From Desulfobacterales bacterium (GTDB taxonomy: Bacteria; Desulfobacterota; Desulfobacteria; Desulfobacterales; RPRI01): DNA of 34,667 nucleotides. The DNA is taken from contig JAGVOC010000135.1 of the NCBI GenBank assembly GCA_020052975.1, positions 1 to 34,667 on the forward strand. The letters run 5' to 3'. The notes under the pieces were generated by a model. The model did not search any database. It had not been told where the DNA came from and worked only from the letters and a program-made list of their open reading frames with translations. Below are positions 7,683 through 16,597 of the stretch, in pieces. Every line of letters begins with the position of its first letter. The first letter of the stretch is position 1. Made by a program: the position numbers and the translations under genes.

Positions 7683-9920
7683 ATGAAAAATAACTCACCC
7701 ACCAAATCCTCTTCAATTAACTCAACACAGGAAAGCTTCAGACGTAAACGAGAAGGCATTATAATTATTGCAATAATATTTATTGTTGCCCTTTTAACCT
7801 TTCTTGAAAGCAGGGTTATTAAATTCGGGACTGATATACCAGTATCAAACACCATATTGATGTTTATACTGATCAACATAAATTTATTGCTGCTCATTCT
7901 TCTGATTTTTTTAGTATTCAGAAATCTGTTTAAGCTTCTTTATGACAGAAAAAAGAAAGCTATGGGGGCAAAACTCCGTACAAAACTTGTAATAGCCTTT
8001 GGAACTCTCACTCTTTTACCAACAATAATTTTATTCTTCTTTTCAATTAGCTTTATAACAACCAGCATTGAATTCTGGTTCAATGTTCCGGTTGAGCACG
8101 CGCTTGAAAATTCACTGGATGTTGGCCGAAGTTTTTATTCTCAAATTGAAGAAAACAACAAATTTTATCTGGAAAGAATTTCATATCAGATCAACTCCAA
8201 AAAACTCCTTGATCCTCTTAAAAAAAATACTGTTTCCAATTACTTGGGGATTGTCCAAAGATCATTCAACATCCACGCGGTTGAACTGTACAACAGAAAT
8301 TTCGAACGCATCTCTTTTGCCCTGGCTCCCGAACTCGAAGATTTTCCTTTTGCTGCCCTTTCTCCCGATAATATTCAAAAAGATATGTCTCCTAAAAATA
8401 TAAGAACTATTTCTGAAAAAATATCGAGAGGAGAGATTATCAGAACTATCGGTACAATTCCTTTCGGGGTCAAACCCAATGAAGCAACGGGTTATATTGC
8501 TTTGACAAGCCTGATTTCTCATCATCTTTCCAACAAGATGAGATCCATTTCTCTTGGGTTTGAAGAATATCAGCAAATTAAACTCTTTAAGAGACCAATT
8601 CAGATTTCATACTACATATTACTCTCTATAGTTGCATTGCTTGTACTCTTTTGCGCTATTTGGTTCGGTTTTTACCTTGCCAAATCGATTACAATACCAA
8701 TAATGGAGCTTGCCGAAGGAACCAGACGAGTTGCAGAAGGAGATCTGGGGTTCAGCATTGATATAACTGCAGATGACGAGATAGGAAGCCTTGTTGACTC
8801 GTTTAACAAAATGACAAAAGACCTTCGAACCGGCAGGGAACAACTTGAGCTTTCAGCCATGATGCTCAGGGAGCAAAACATAGAGATCGAAGAAAGACGC
8901 CGGTACATGGAAATCGTCTTAAAAAATATATCGGCAGGAGTTATATCACTTGATGCAAAAGGATTTATAACAACAATCAACAAATCAGCAGAAAAGATGT
9001 TTAACCTTGAACCATATGATATTATTGGTAAAAGCTATAAAGAGCTATTGAAGGACCAGCATCTTAGTATTGCCGATGAAATAATGACAAGCCTTTCAGT
9101 GTCGCCGGATAATGCGGTTGAATTACCCTTAAGCCTTTCCATAGGAGAAAAACGCCGGAGCTTTCTCATAAATGTCAATGCCTTAAAAGATGATGCTGGA
9201 CATCACATGGGAATTGTCATGGTCTTTGACGACTTGACCGAACTTGAGAAAGCCCAGAGAATGGCGGCATGGCGCGAAGTTGCCCGGCGAATAGCGCATG
9301 AAGTTAAGAATCCCTTAACACCAATAAAATTGTCCGCCCAACGCCTGAAACGTAAATATTCGAACCGGCTCAATGAACCGGTATTTGAAGAATGTACGCA
9401 AATGATAATTGACCATGTTGATTTGATAAGAAACCTCGTAAATGAGTTCTCAACATTTGCCAGATTTCCAACTGCAAACCCGGCTCCCTGCGATTTGTCG
9501 TCCATTATCAGGGAAACCATAGCGCTTTACAAGGAAGGCCATGAAAAGATTGTTTTTGATACAATAATTCCAGATGATATTCTTTTGATTAACATTGACC
9601 GGCAACAAATAAAACAAGCAATGATTAATCTGGTTGATAATGCAGTTGCCGCAATTAAAGATCGTGGCACCATTGTTACAAAAGTTGAACATGATTTTGC
9701 ATCAAAAGTTGTCAGGATAGAAGTTGCGGATGACGGTGCAGGAATATCGGAAGAAGATAAAGTACGTCTTTTTGAACCAAATTTTTCGACAAAAAAAACC
9801 GGGTCCGGCCTTGGGCTTACAATAGTCAATACAATTATTGCCGATCATAAAGGCATTATTCGCGTCCAGGATAATTATCCCAGGGGAGCAAAGTTTATTA
9901 TTGAGCTGCCTGTAAAATAA
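7683..9920 (+). CDS. ntrY: NtrY-like membrane sensor histidine kinase
   Basis: Multidomain kinase of 745 residues. There are three hydrophobic helices in the first 125 residues, an extracytoplasmic segment (about 130-310), a fourth membrane helix (about 311-335), a HAMP domain (about 336-388), a PAS domain (about 410-510), a HisKA dimerisation domain and a C-terminal HATPase_c domain. The phospho-acceptor is His539 in REVARRIAHEVKNPLTP. The ATP lid region shows the N box NLVDNAVAAI, the DDGAGI box and GSGLGLTIV. This order of domains is that of NtrY. The partner regulator begins 16 bp downstream. NtrY/NtrX pairs are known to act in nitrogen and redox control in alphaproteobacteria; the signal in this lineage is unknown. 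Confidence 0.92.
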   Translation: MKNNSPTKSSSINSTQESFRRKREGIIIIAIIFIVALLTFLESRVIKFGTDIPVSNTILMFILININLLLLILLIFLVFRNLFKLLYDRKKKAMGAKLRTKLVIAFGTLTLLPTIILFFFSISFITTSIEFWFNVPVEHALENSLDVGRSFYSQIEENNKFYLERISYQINSKKLLDPLKKNTVSNYLGIVQRSFNIHAVELYNRNFERISFALAPELEDFPFAALSPDNIQKDMSPKNIRTISEKISRGEIIRTIGTIPFGVKPNEATGYIALTSLISHHLSNKMRSISLGFEEYQQIKLFKRPIQISYYILLSIVALLVLFCAIWFGFYLAKSITIPIMELAEGTRRVAEGDLGFSIDITADDEIGSLVDSFNKMTKDLRTGREQLELSAMMLREQNIEIEERRRYMEIVLKNISAGVISLDAKGFITTINKSAEKMFNLEPYDIIGKSYKELLKDQHLSIADEIMTSLSVSPDNAVELPLSLSIGEKRRSFLINVNALKDDAGHHMGIVMVFDDLTELEKAQRMAAWREVARRIAHEVKNPLTPIKLSAQRLKRKYSNRLNEPVFEECTQMIIDHVDLIRNLVNEFSTFARFPTANPAPCDLSSIIRETIALYKEGHEKIVFDTIIPDDILLINIDRQQIKQAMINLVDNAVAAIKDRGTIVTKVEHDFASKVVRIEVADDGAGISEEDKVRLFEPNFSTKKTGSGLGLTIVNTIIADHKGIIRVQDNYPRGAKFIIELPVK

Positions 9921-9936
9921 AAAGGATTAAAAGCAA

Positions 9937-11289
9937 ATGTTTCCGTCTATCTTAATTGTTGATGATGAGCCCTCTATTCTTAAATCTTTAAGCGGGCTTC
10001 TTGCCGATGAAGGCTTTGAAGTTATGACTGCCTCTACCGGATATGAAGGGTTGAAGATGATAGACAAGGAATCTCCCGATCTTGTTCTTCTTGACATATG
10101 GATGCCCGGCATTGACGGAATTGAAACTTTAAAACAGATCAAAAAGGGGAATCCTTATTTACAGGTTATAATAATTACAGGGCACGGCAACATCGAAACA
10201 GCTGTAAAAGCTACAAAACTCGGGGCATATGATCTTATTGAAAAGCCGCTTTCTATAGACAAGATAGTAGTTGCAATAAACAATGCTTTAAACTTCAGAA
10301 GACTGGAGGAAGAAAACAGATATCTTAGAAAGAAGACTATTGAAAAACACGCCATAAACGGAATCAGCGCTGCAACAATTGAACTAAAGAAAAAGGTAGC
10401 TGCAGTTGCCCCCACAGACGCAACGATTTTGATCACTGGCGAAAATGGAACAGGTAAAGAGCTGGTTGCCAGAACAATATATCAGCTCAGCACTCGCGTA
10501 GAAGAACCTTTTATTACTGTCGATTGCGCTACTATTTCTGAAGACTTGATAGAAAGCGAACTTTTCGGACACGAAAAGGGGGCCTTTCCCGGGGCAATAA
10601 CCAAAAAGAGAGGTAAATTTGAAATTGCCAACAATGGGACTGTTTTTCTAGATGACATAGGCGATATGAGTCTAAAAACCCAAGCTAAAATATTACGTTT
10701 TTTACAGGAAAAGAATTTCCAGAGAGCTGGCGGAAGAAGAACCTTAAATGTTGATGTGAGGGTAATTGCAGCAAGCAATAAATCACTTGAAAAAGAGATC
10801 GTAAAAGGAAATTTCAGGGAAGACCTGTATTACAGACTTAATGTAGTCCCTGTTGAAGTTCCTCCTTTAAGAAACCGCAAAGAAGATATTCCCATTCTGA
10901 TCGATATGTTTCTTGCTGAGTGCGCGAAACAAAACAAAAATGAAAAGAAAATACTTTCACAGGAAGCTCTCCACTTGCTTAGCAGCTATTCATGGCCAGG
11001 CAATGTCAGGGAGTTAAAGAATCTTATGCAACAACTTGCCATTCTGGTTGAAAAAACCACGGTAGATGTTAAAGATATTCCCGACAATTACAAACTGGGC
11101 GTTGAAGAAAAACATAAAGCCGGAGTAAATGAAATTTTTCTTTTCGATCGTTTGAAGGATGCAAAAAGGGCTTTCGAAAAAGAATTTATAAAAATAAAGC
11201 TTTCGGAAAATGACAGTAATATTTCAAAAACGGCAAAGGCAATAGATGTCGGGCGAAGTTATCTTCATAAAAAATTAAAATATTTTTAG
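9937..11289 (+). CDS. ntrX: NtrX-like response regulator, AAA+ type with GAFPGA motif
   Basis: Receiver domain with phospho-acceptor Asp53 (LVLLDIWMPG), AAA+ domain with Walker A GENGTGKE, R-finger region FREDLYYRLNVVPVEVPPLR, and a C-terminal Fis-type helix-turn-helix (NISKTAKAIDVGRSYLHKKL), 450 residues in all. It looks like a sigma54 activator, but two core motifs deviate. The GAFTGA loop that contacts sigma54 reads GAFPGA (residues 215-220, codon CCC at 10588), and the Walker B FLDE reads FLDD (Asp239-Asp240). NtrX proteins with an altered GAFTGA loop are known that act without sigma54, so this may be a sigma54-independent regulator. The stop is TAG, backed by an in-frame TGA ten codons later (11317). 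It pairs with the NtrY-like kinase 16 bp upstream. Confidence 0.93.
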   Translation: MFPSILIVDDEPSILKSLSGLLADEGFEVMTASTGYEGLKMIDKESPDLVLLDIWMPGIDGIETLKQIKKGNPYLQVIIITGHGNIETAVKATKLGAYDLIEKPLSIDKIVVAINNALNFRRLEEENRYLRKKTIEKHAINGISAATIELKKKVAAVAPTDATILITGENGTGKELVARTIYQLSTRVEEPFITVDCATISEDLIESELFGHEKGAFPGAITKKRGKFEIANNGTVFLDDIGDMSLKTQAKILRFLQEKNFQRAGGRRTLNVDVRVIAASNKSLEKEIVKGNFREDLYYRLNVVPVEVPPLRNRKEDIPILIDMFLAECAKQNKNEKKILSQEALHLLSSYSWPGNVRELKNLMQQLAILVEKTTVDVKDIPDNYKLGVEEKHKAGVNEIFLFDRLKDAKRAFEKEFIKIKLSENDSNISKTAKAIDVGRSYLHKKLKYF

Positions 11290-11293
11290 CAAA

Positions 11294-11854
11294 ATGAGTT
11301 TGAGAATAATCAGCGGTGAATTAAAAGGCAAAAGGCTCTTTTCACCCAAAGGCATCAAGATAAGGCCTACGGCCGACCGAATAAGAGAAAGTATTTTCAA
11401 CATTCTCTCCTCCCGTACTCTTAACTCTGTCGTACTAGACCTTTTTGCAGGAACCGGTGCTTTAGGAATTGAAGCCTTAAGCCGGGGAGCCTCTTTTGCA
11501 ATCTTCATGGAAACAGATAAAGATGCACTTTCATTAATCGAAAATAATGTTGCAGCTTGCAGGCTACAGGGCAGAATTAAAATTATAAGAGCGGATATAG
11601 CAAAAAAAAAGATCGCTCTTAACAACGAGTTTCCTTCAGTCAATCTTGTTTTTATGGACCCTCCATATAATAAGAACTTGATAAAACCTGCTTTAATAAA
11701 CCTTTCTGCAAGCCGTTTCCTTCAACAAAATGCTTTGATAATAATCGAGCACGCCCTGACAGAAACTCTTCCTGAAGATGTCCTGGAGTATAAAATTTCA
11801 GATCAAAGAAGATATGGAAAAACTCTTGTTTCCTTTTTCAATTATATGGTATAA
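11294..11854 (+). CDS. rsmD: 16S rRNA (guanine966-N2)-methyltransferase
   Basis: SAM-dependent methyltransferase that modifies G966 of 16S rRNA. The 186-residue product shows the N-terminal motif RIISGELKGKRLFSPKG, the SAM-binding motif VLDLFAGTGALGIEAL (about residues 48-63) and the catalytic FMDPPYN motif (about 119-125). It starts 4 bp after the ntrX stop and has no obvious ribosome site, so it is likely translated by coupling. rsmD is commonly adjacent to coaD; here the two are separated by 301 bp containing a repeat element. Confidence 0.94.
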   Translation: MSLRIISGELKGKRLFSPKGIKIRPTADRIRESIFNILSSRTLNSVVLDLFAGTGALGIEALSRGASFAIFMETDKDALSLIENNVAACRLQGRIKIIRADIAKKKIALNNEFPSVNLVFMDPPYNKNLIKPALINLSASRFLQQNALIIIEHALTETLPEDVLEYKISDQRRYGKTLVSFFNYMV

Positions 11855-11954
11855 GCTTTATTGATAAAGCATGGTTTTAATTTACCTTTATTATGGAGCA
11901 GGGGCTTGTTGTGCCGGAGCATGAGAAAACAAACAACGTACGCCCCGCACAAAC

Positions 11955-12111
11955 TTGATGCTCTCGTAAAAAGTAAATATTCAGACGGCAAAGTAAAAAG
12001 CTCATTATGCAAGGCACGCTAATCTTGAGGAATAAAGCGTACTTATTGGTACGCTGCAATGACGAAAGATGAAGCGCAACACAGCAGAATGACTTTTTAC
12101 GAAGCCGTCAA
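11955..12111. repeat. MITE-like element with about 20-bp terminal inverted repeats
   Basis: Left end 11955-11974 and the reverse complement of right end 12092-12111 agree at 16 of 20 positions, including a perfect 10-base core CGTAAAAAGT / ACTTTTTACG. The 157-bp unit has no open frame and sits in the 301-bp gap between rsmD and coaD, which is otherwise occupied by a short AT hairpin right after rsmD (GCTTTAT-tg-ATAAAGC, 11855-11870). No second copy is present in the window. Similar units with these ends look familiar from Desulfobacterales intergenic DNA, but that is memory, not a search. Confidence 0.6.
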
Positions 12112-12155
12112 ACTTGAATATAAACCAACAGAAAAGACATGACGGATTATTATAA

Positions 12156-12653
12156 ATGAAAAGAGTCGCCATTTATCCCGGTTCATTTGATCCTGTAACT
12201 AACGGCCACATTGATATTCTCGAAAGAGGGCTTAAGCTTTTTGACAAAATAGTCGTCGCGATTTTGCTCAACCCCGGCAAGGATCCCCTGTTTACAGTAG
12301 AAGAACGCATTCATATGCTCAAAATAAGTTTGAAAAAAATTAATAATATTGAAATTGACACTTTTAGCGGACTTCTTGTTGATTATGCTGCAAAAAGGAA
12401 AAGCCACGCCATACTCCGCGGAATGCGTGCGGTTTCCGATTTTGAATACGAATTTCAGCTTGCCCTTATGAACAGGCGTCTTAACAGAGAAATTCAGACT
12501 GTTTTTCTTATGACCGGATTGAGATGGATATTTACCAGTTCATCAATAATAAAGGAAGCAGCGCGGTTTGGCGGAAACATAAATGGTATGGTTCCACCTA
12601 TAGTTAATCACAAATTAAAAGAAAAATTCGGTTTTATTTCCAATTCTAAATAA
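12156..12653 (+). CDS. coaD: Phosphopantetheine adenylyltransferase
   Basis: Adenylyl transfer from ATP to 4'-phosphopantetheine, the penultimate step of coenzyme A synthesis. The 165-residue product has the nucleotidyltransferase motif YPGSFDPVTNGHID at the N-terminus (His18 in the T/HxGH position) and the C-terminal FTSSSIIKEAARFGG motif, and matches the usual family length. There is no strong ribosome site. The lysR gene begins one base after its stop, so coaD, lysR and nrdJ look like one transcript. Confidence 0.96.
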   Translation: MKRVAIYPGSFDPVTNGHIDILERGLKLFDKIVVAILLNPGKDPLFTVEERIHMLKISLKKINNIEIDTFSGLLVDYAAKRKSHAILRGMRAVSDFEYEFQLALMNRRLNREIQTVFLMTGLRWIFTSSSIIKEAARFGGNINGMVPPIVNHKLKEKFGFISNSK

Positions 12654-12654
12654 T

Positions 12655-13554
12655 ATGGATCTTTGGCAGCTTAATATCTTCTGCAAAGTCATAGAACTGA
12701 AAAGTTTTTCAAAAGCCGGTGGAACTGCGTATCTTTCCCAGCCAACAGTGAGCAGCCATATTAGAGATTTGGAATCTCACTTCGGATGCCGCCTGATTGA
12801 CCGCATGTCAAAAGAAGCAGTCCCAACAAAAGCCGGTCAATTGGTTTATGTCTATGCAAAAAAGCTTATTGCTTTGCGCGATGAAATGGAAATCGCTTTA
12901 TCCGAATTTCACGGAATAATAAAAGGAAATCTTATAATAGGCGGAAGCACAATTCCGGGCGAATATATTCTTCCTCGAATAGTTGGTTCTTTTACAAAAA
13001 TTTATCCTGAAATAATGATTTCTCTTATAATAGGAGATACTGAAAAAATAATAAATGACACCCTTTCCGGAATACTTGAACTCGGGGTTGTTGGTGCAGA
13101 AAAAAAAGACAAAAGGATTTACCAGGAAATTCTCATTGATGATGAAATGCGCCTCATCATTCCTTCAGACCATAGATGGGGAAAGAAAAAGAGCATTGGT
13201 ATTAAAATGCTCCTTGAAGAGCCTTTCATTATCAGGGAACGCGGATCAGGCACTTTAAAATCTATCGAACTGAATTTAAACAAAACCGGATATGATCTTT
13301 CCGATCTGAAAATTGCGGCTCAGATGGGAAGCACCGAAGCTGTCAGGCAGGGAATAAAAAGCAAGGCAGGGGTATCAATTCTTTCAACAATAGCCGTTGA
13401 GGGAGACTTAAAAGATGGCTCGTTAAAAGCCCTTGCCATAGAAGGATTAAATCTTAAACGCAGTTTTTATCTTACAACAAGCCGGCAACGAAGCCTTTCC
13501 CCAGTATGTAGCGCTTTTATTACACATATGAAAAATGAATCGGGTGCAAAATAA
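12655..13554 (+). CDS. LysR-family regulator, selenium-metabolism-associated type
   Basis: The 299-residue protein has an N-terminal winged HTH (residues 1-60, MDLWQLNIFCKVIELKSFS, SQPTVSSHIRDLE) followed by a periplasmic-binding-like effector domain beginning GNLIIGGSTIPGEYILPRIV. This N-terminal pattern and the effector segment resemble the LysR group that annotation pipelines call selenium metabolism-associated in deltaproteobacteria; that assignment is from memory and rests on overall resemblance. It lies one base after coaD and 5 bp before nrdJ, an unusual place for a LysR gene, which usually diverges from its target. A link to control of nrdJ is possible but not shown. No selenocysteine genes are in the window. 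Confidence 0.88.
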   Translation: MDLWQLNIFCKVIELKSFSKAGGTAYLSQPTVSSHIRDLESHFGCRLIDRMSKEAVPTKAGQLVYVYAKKLIALRDEMEIALSEFHGIIKGNLIIGGSTIPGEYILPRIVGSFTKIYPEIMISLIIGDTEKIINDTLSGILELGVVGAEKKDKRIYQEILIDDEMRLIIPSDHRWGKKKSIGIKMLLEEPFIIRERGSGTLKSIELNLNKTGYDLSDLKIAAQMGSTEAVRQGIKSKAGVSILSTIAVEGDLKDGSLKALAIEGLNLKRSFYLTTSRQRSLSPVCSAFITHMKNESGAK

Positions 13555-13559
13555 ACAAT

Positions 13560-15728
13560 ATGAATACCCCACTTTCAAATAATGCAATAATCGTTCTTGA
13601 AAAACGTTATCTAAAAAAAGATAAGGAAGGGAATGTAATTGAAACACCTGCAAATATGTTTGTAAGAGTAGCAAAACATGTGGCTTCTGCCGAATCATTG
13701 TTTAATTCCCCCCATGACGTCGAAAAAGCAGAAAAAAAATTCCTGAAGATTATGACAAATCTATGGTTTTTGCCTAATTCTCCTACACTCATGAATGCAG
13801 GGCGGCGCCTTGGCCAGCTTGCAGCCTGTTTTGTGCTGCCAATTGAAGATTCAATGGACAGCATATTTGAAACCCTGAAAAATACCGCCATGATCCATAA
13901 AAGCGGAGGTGGAACTGGTTTTTCCTTTTCCCGAATACGTCCTGAAAAAGATATAGTACTTTCAACCGCAGGGGTATCAAGCGGACCTATTTCCTTTATG
14001 ACCGTCTTTGATGTCGCAACTGAAACCGTTAAGCAGGGCGGAACCCGCAGAGGGGCAAACATGGGAATCTTGCGGGTAGATCACCCTGATATAGAATCTT
14101 TTATTGAGCTGAAAGATGATCAGAGTCGGCTTAACAATTTCAACATATCTGTTGCATTGACAAATAATTTCATGGATGCATTGGAGCGTGATTCTGAATA
14201 CGATCTGATAAATCCACGCACAACGAATATTGTAAAGCGCATTTCTGCAAGAAAAATATTCGACATGATAGTACATTCAGCATGGCTTACAGGTGAACCG
14301 GGCGTTATTTTTATAGACAGAATTAACCAGGATAATCCAACTCCTGATCTTGGAGAGATAGAAGCAACAAACCCCTGCGGCGAACAGCCTCTTCTTCCTT
14401 ACGAATCCTGCACTCTTGGATCCATTAATCTTTCAAGAATGGTTTCCGGAAAAGCTGTTAATTATAATCGCCTTAAAAAAACTGTTCGCGATGCAGTTCA
14501 TTTCCTTGACAACGTTATAGAAATAAACAAATACCCTTTATCCCGCATCGAAAAAATGAGTAAAGGTACAAGAAAAGTGGGCATTGGCGTAATGGGGTTT
14601 GCCGAGATGCTCATTAAATTGGGAATATCTTATAACTCGGAAGAAGCTGTATCAGAAGCTGAAAAAGTAATGTCTTTTATTTCACAAGAATCTAAAATTG
14701 CCTCCGCAGTGCTTGGGGGAAAAAGAGGCAATTTTGCATATTATAAAAGAAGTCTTTACGACACGCCACAGACTCCGCACATGCGGAATGCAACTACTAC
14801 TACAATAGCCCCAACCGGAACAATCAGCATTATAGCAGGCACATCAAGCGGTATTGAACCTTTATTTGCGATAGCTCAAGTAAGGAAGGTTCTTGATGGA
14901 AAATCCCTTTCTGAAATTAATCCCCTGTTTGTTGACATAGCAAAGGCAGAAGGGATTTACAAAAAAAAATTGATGGATGAAATAGCGGATGGAAAATCTG
15001 TTCAGGATATTGAATCAGTTTCTGACCACGTAAAAACTCTTTTTATAACATCACACGATATATCACCTGAACAGCACATAAAAATTCAGGCTGCTTTCCA
15101 GAAATATACCGATAATGCCGTTTCAAAAACTGTAAACTTTCGCTCCGGAGCCATAAAAAGTGATATTGCAAAAGTATATCTGCTTGCCCATAATTACGGC
15201 TGCAAAGGAGTAACAATCTACCGGGATGGAAGCCGTCAACTGCAGGTGCTGAATATCGGCGCCGAAAAAAGAGAGTCAGTCAAAATAGTCCCAAGACCCA
15301 GACCGGAATGCACTGTCGGTATTACCGAACGAATCAAAACTGGTTGCGGGAAATTATACGTCACTATAAATTCGGATGAAGAGGGAATGTGCGAAGTCTT
15401 TGCCCAGATGGGAAAGACGGGGGGATGCGCTTCATCTCAAATTGAAGCAGCAGGTCGCCTTATATCTCTTGCCTTACGTTCAGGCGTGAAGGCCGAAGCC
15501 ATAATCAAGCAGCTGGCAGGGATCAGATGCCCTTCTCCCTCATGGCAAAATGGAGAAATGGTACTCTCCTGTCCCGACGCAATTGCAAGGGTACTTAAAT
15601 ACCGAACCGATTCCACTTTTGCCGAAAGCGGTTCAATAATGGGTGTTTGCCCTGATTGCAGCGGAGTACTAATACATCAGGAAGGATGTCTTGTTTGCCA
15701 TTCTTGTGGATATTCAAAATGCAGTTAA
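13560..15728 (+). CDS. nrdJ: Adenosylcobalamin-dependent ribonucleoside-diphosphate reductase (class II)
   Basis: Oxygen-independent radical enzyme that makes deoxyribonucleotides using vitamin B12, 722 residues. Visible family features are the redox cysteine in [11 protein letters not shown] (Cys90), the glycine-rich [15 protein letters not shown] segment, [14 protein letters not shown] (Cys273 at the start, the barrel active-site region), and [20 protein letters not shown]-terminal TSCPD-type domain (about residues 590-690) contains [21 protein letters not shown], followed by a zinc-ribbon-like end with CPDC and CHSCG cysteines. It implies cobalamin supply and an anaerobic or microaerobic lifestyle. 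It is the last gene of the coaD-lysR-nrdJ group; pcm converges from the right and I see no clear terminator in the 63-bp gap. Confidence 0.96.
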   Translation: MNTPLSNNAIIVLEKRYLKKDKEGNVIETPANMFVRVAKHVASAESLFNSPHDVEKAEKKFLKIMTNLWFLPNSPTLMNAGRRLGQLAACFVLPIEDSMDSIFETLKNTAMIHKSGGGTGFSFSRIRPEKDIVLSTAGVSSGPISFMTVFDVATETVKQGGTRRGANMGILRVDHPDIESFIELKDDQSRLNNFNISVALTNNFMDALERDSEYDLINPRTTNIVKRISARKIFDMIVHSAWLTGEPGVIFIDRINQDNPTPDLGEIEATNPCGEQPLLPYESCTLGSINLSRMVSGKAVNYNRLKKTVRDAVHFLDNVIEINKYPLSRIEKMSKGTRKVGIGVMGFAEMLIKLGISYNSEEAVSEAEKVMSFISQESKIASAVLGGKRGNFAYYKRSLYDTPQTPHMRNATTTTIAPTGTISIIAGTSSGIEPLFAIAQVRKVLDGKSLSEINPLFVDIAKAEGIYKKKLMDEIADGKSVQDIESVSDHVKTLFITSHDISPEQHIKIQAAFQKYTDNAVSKTVNFRSGAIKSDIAKVYLLAHNYGCKGVTIYRDGSRQLQVLNIGAEKRESVKIVPRPRPECTVGITERIKTGCGKLYVTINSDEEGMCEVFAQMGKTGGCASSQIEAAGRLISLALRSGVKAEAIIKQLAGIRCPSPSWQNGEMVLSCPDAIARVLKYRTDSTFAESGSIMGVCPDCSGVLIHQEGCLVCHSCGYSKCS

Positions 15729-15791
15729 AATCAAAAGAAATAAAGGTGTTTCAGCCCATCTAATGACCCAGTCGTACATCCTCCTTAGCAT

Positions 15792-16451
15792 TTATTCTTC
15801 TCTCCATCCATGCTCTCCTATAAGTCTAACAAATCTGCAACCACCGAGATTTGTCTTATGAATACCCCTTTCATCCCTGTAAAGCTTTATCAAATCCTGG
15901 GAGTGCTGGTTTCCAACAGGAATAACCATTCGCCCTCCTATTGCAAGCTGGCTTACAAGAATTTTGGGAATATCAGGAGAACCGGCTGTAACTATTATTG
16001 CATCAAAAGGACTTTCAGATTCCCACCCTAGCGAACCGTCAGAATATTTCATTACTATATTGTGGTTATGGAGCCTGTCAAAAAGAGTGCGGGCTTTGGA
16101 ATAAAGCGAATGTATTCTCTCTATTGTATAAACGCGAAATGCGATTTCAGCAAGAACCGCAGCCTGATAACCGGATCCAGTTCCTATTTCAAGAACCCGG
16201 TCTTCTTCATTCAGATTAAGCGACTGGGTCATTTCCGCAACAATATATGGCTGGGATATTGTCTGCTGCTCACCTATAGGAAGAGGAAAATCGCCATAGG
16301 ACTGATCGCTTAGAGCATCGCTTACAAACAGATGGCGGGGGACTTTCAGCATGGCGGCAATAACTCTTGGGTCGGTTATCCCGCGGGTCTCGATTTGTTT
16401 TTTTACCATCTCTTCGCGCATGCGCTCATATTTTAATGCTATTTCATTCAT
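15792..16451 (-). CDS. pcm: Protein-L-isoaspartate O-methyltransferase
   Basis: Repairs isoaspartyl damage by SAM-dependent methylation; cytosolic, 219 residues. The characteristic sequence QTISQPYIVAEMTQ (about 64-77) contains the conserved active-site serine, and VLEIGTGSGYQAAVLAE (about 86-102) is the SAM-binding motif. IPVGNQ near the C-terminus is also typical. AGGAA precedes ATG 16451 by 8 bases. It stands alone, divergent from the potassium-channel gene. Confidence 0.95.
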   Translation of the reverse strand: MNEIALKYERMREEMVKKQIETRGITDPRVIAAMLKVPRHLFVSDALSDQSYGDFPLPIGEQQTISQPYIVAEMTQSLNLNEEDRVLEIGTGSGYQAAVLAEIAFRVYTIERIHSLYSKARTLFDRLHNHNIVMKYSDGSLGWESESPFDAIIVTAGSPDIPKILVSQLAIGGRMVIPVGNQHSQDLIKLYRDERGIHKTNLGGCRFVRLIGEHGWREE

Positions 16452-16491
16452 ATTTTAATTTCCTACCAAATCAATTAACACTCGTCAAGAA

Positions 16492-16528
16492 TTCAAGCCT
16501 TGAAATTTTTATCTGTTTATCTTATAGG
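16492..16528 (+). promoter_or_regulatory. Candidate promoter for the potassium channel, with overlapping palindrome
   Basis: TTGAAA (16500-16505), 17-bp spacer and TATAGG (16523-16528). The palindrome TTCAAGCCTTGAA (16492-16504) covers the -35 box and lies midway between the divergent pcm and channel genes, so it could be an operator. No -10/-35 pair of similar quality is clear for pcm. Confidence 0.35.
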
Positions 16529-16597
16529 ATATAAAAAGACAACTATTGAACTGTTTCCGAAAAATCATCCTAGTCTTAAATATTATCCGGAATATAC

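Noticed and set aside
15729..15791. Terminator between convergent nrdJ and pcm
   Set aside because: No stable stem or T-run could be found.
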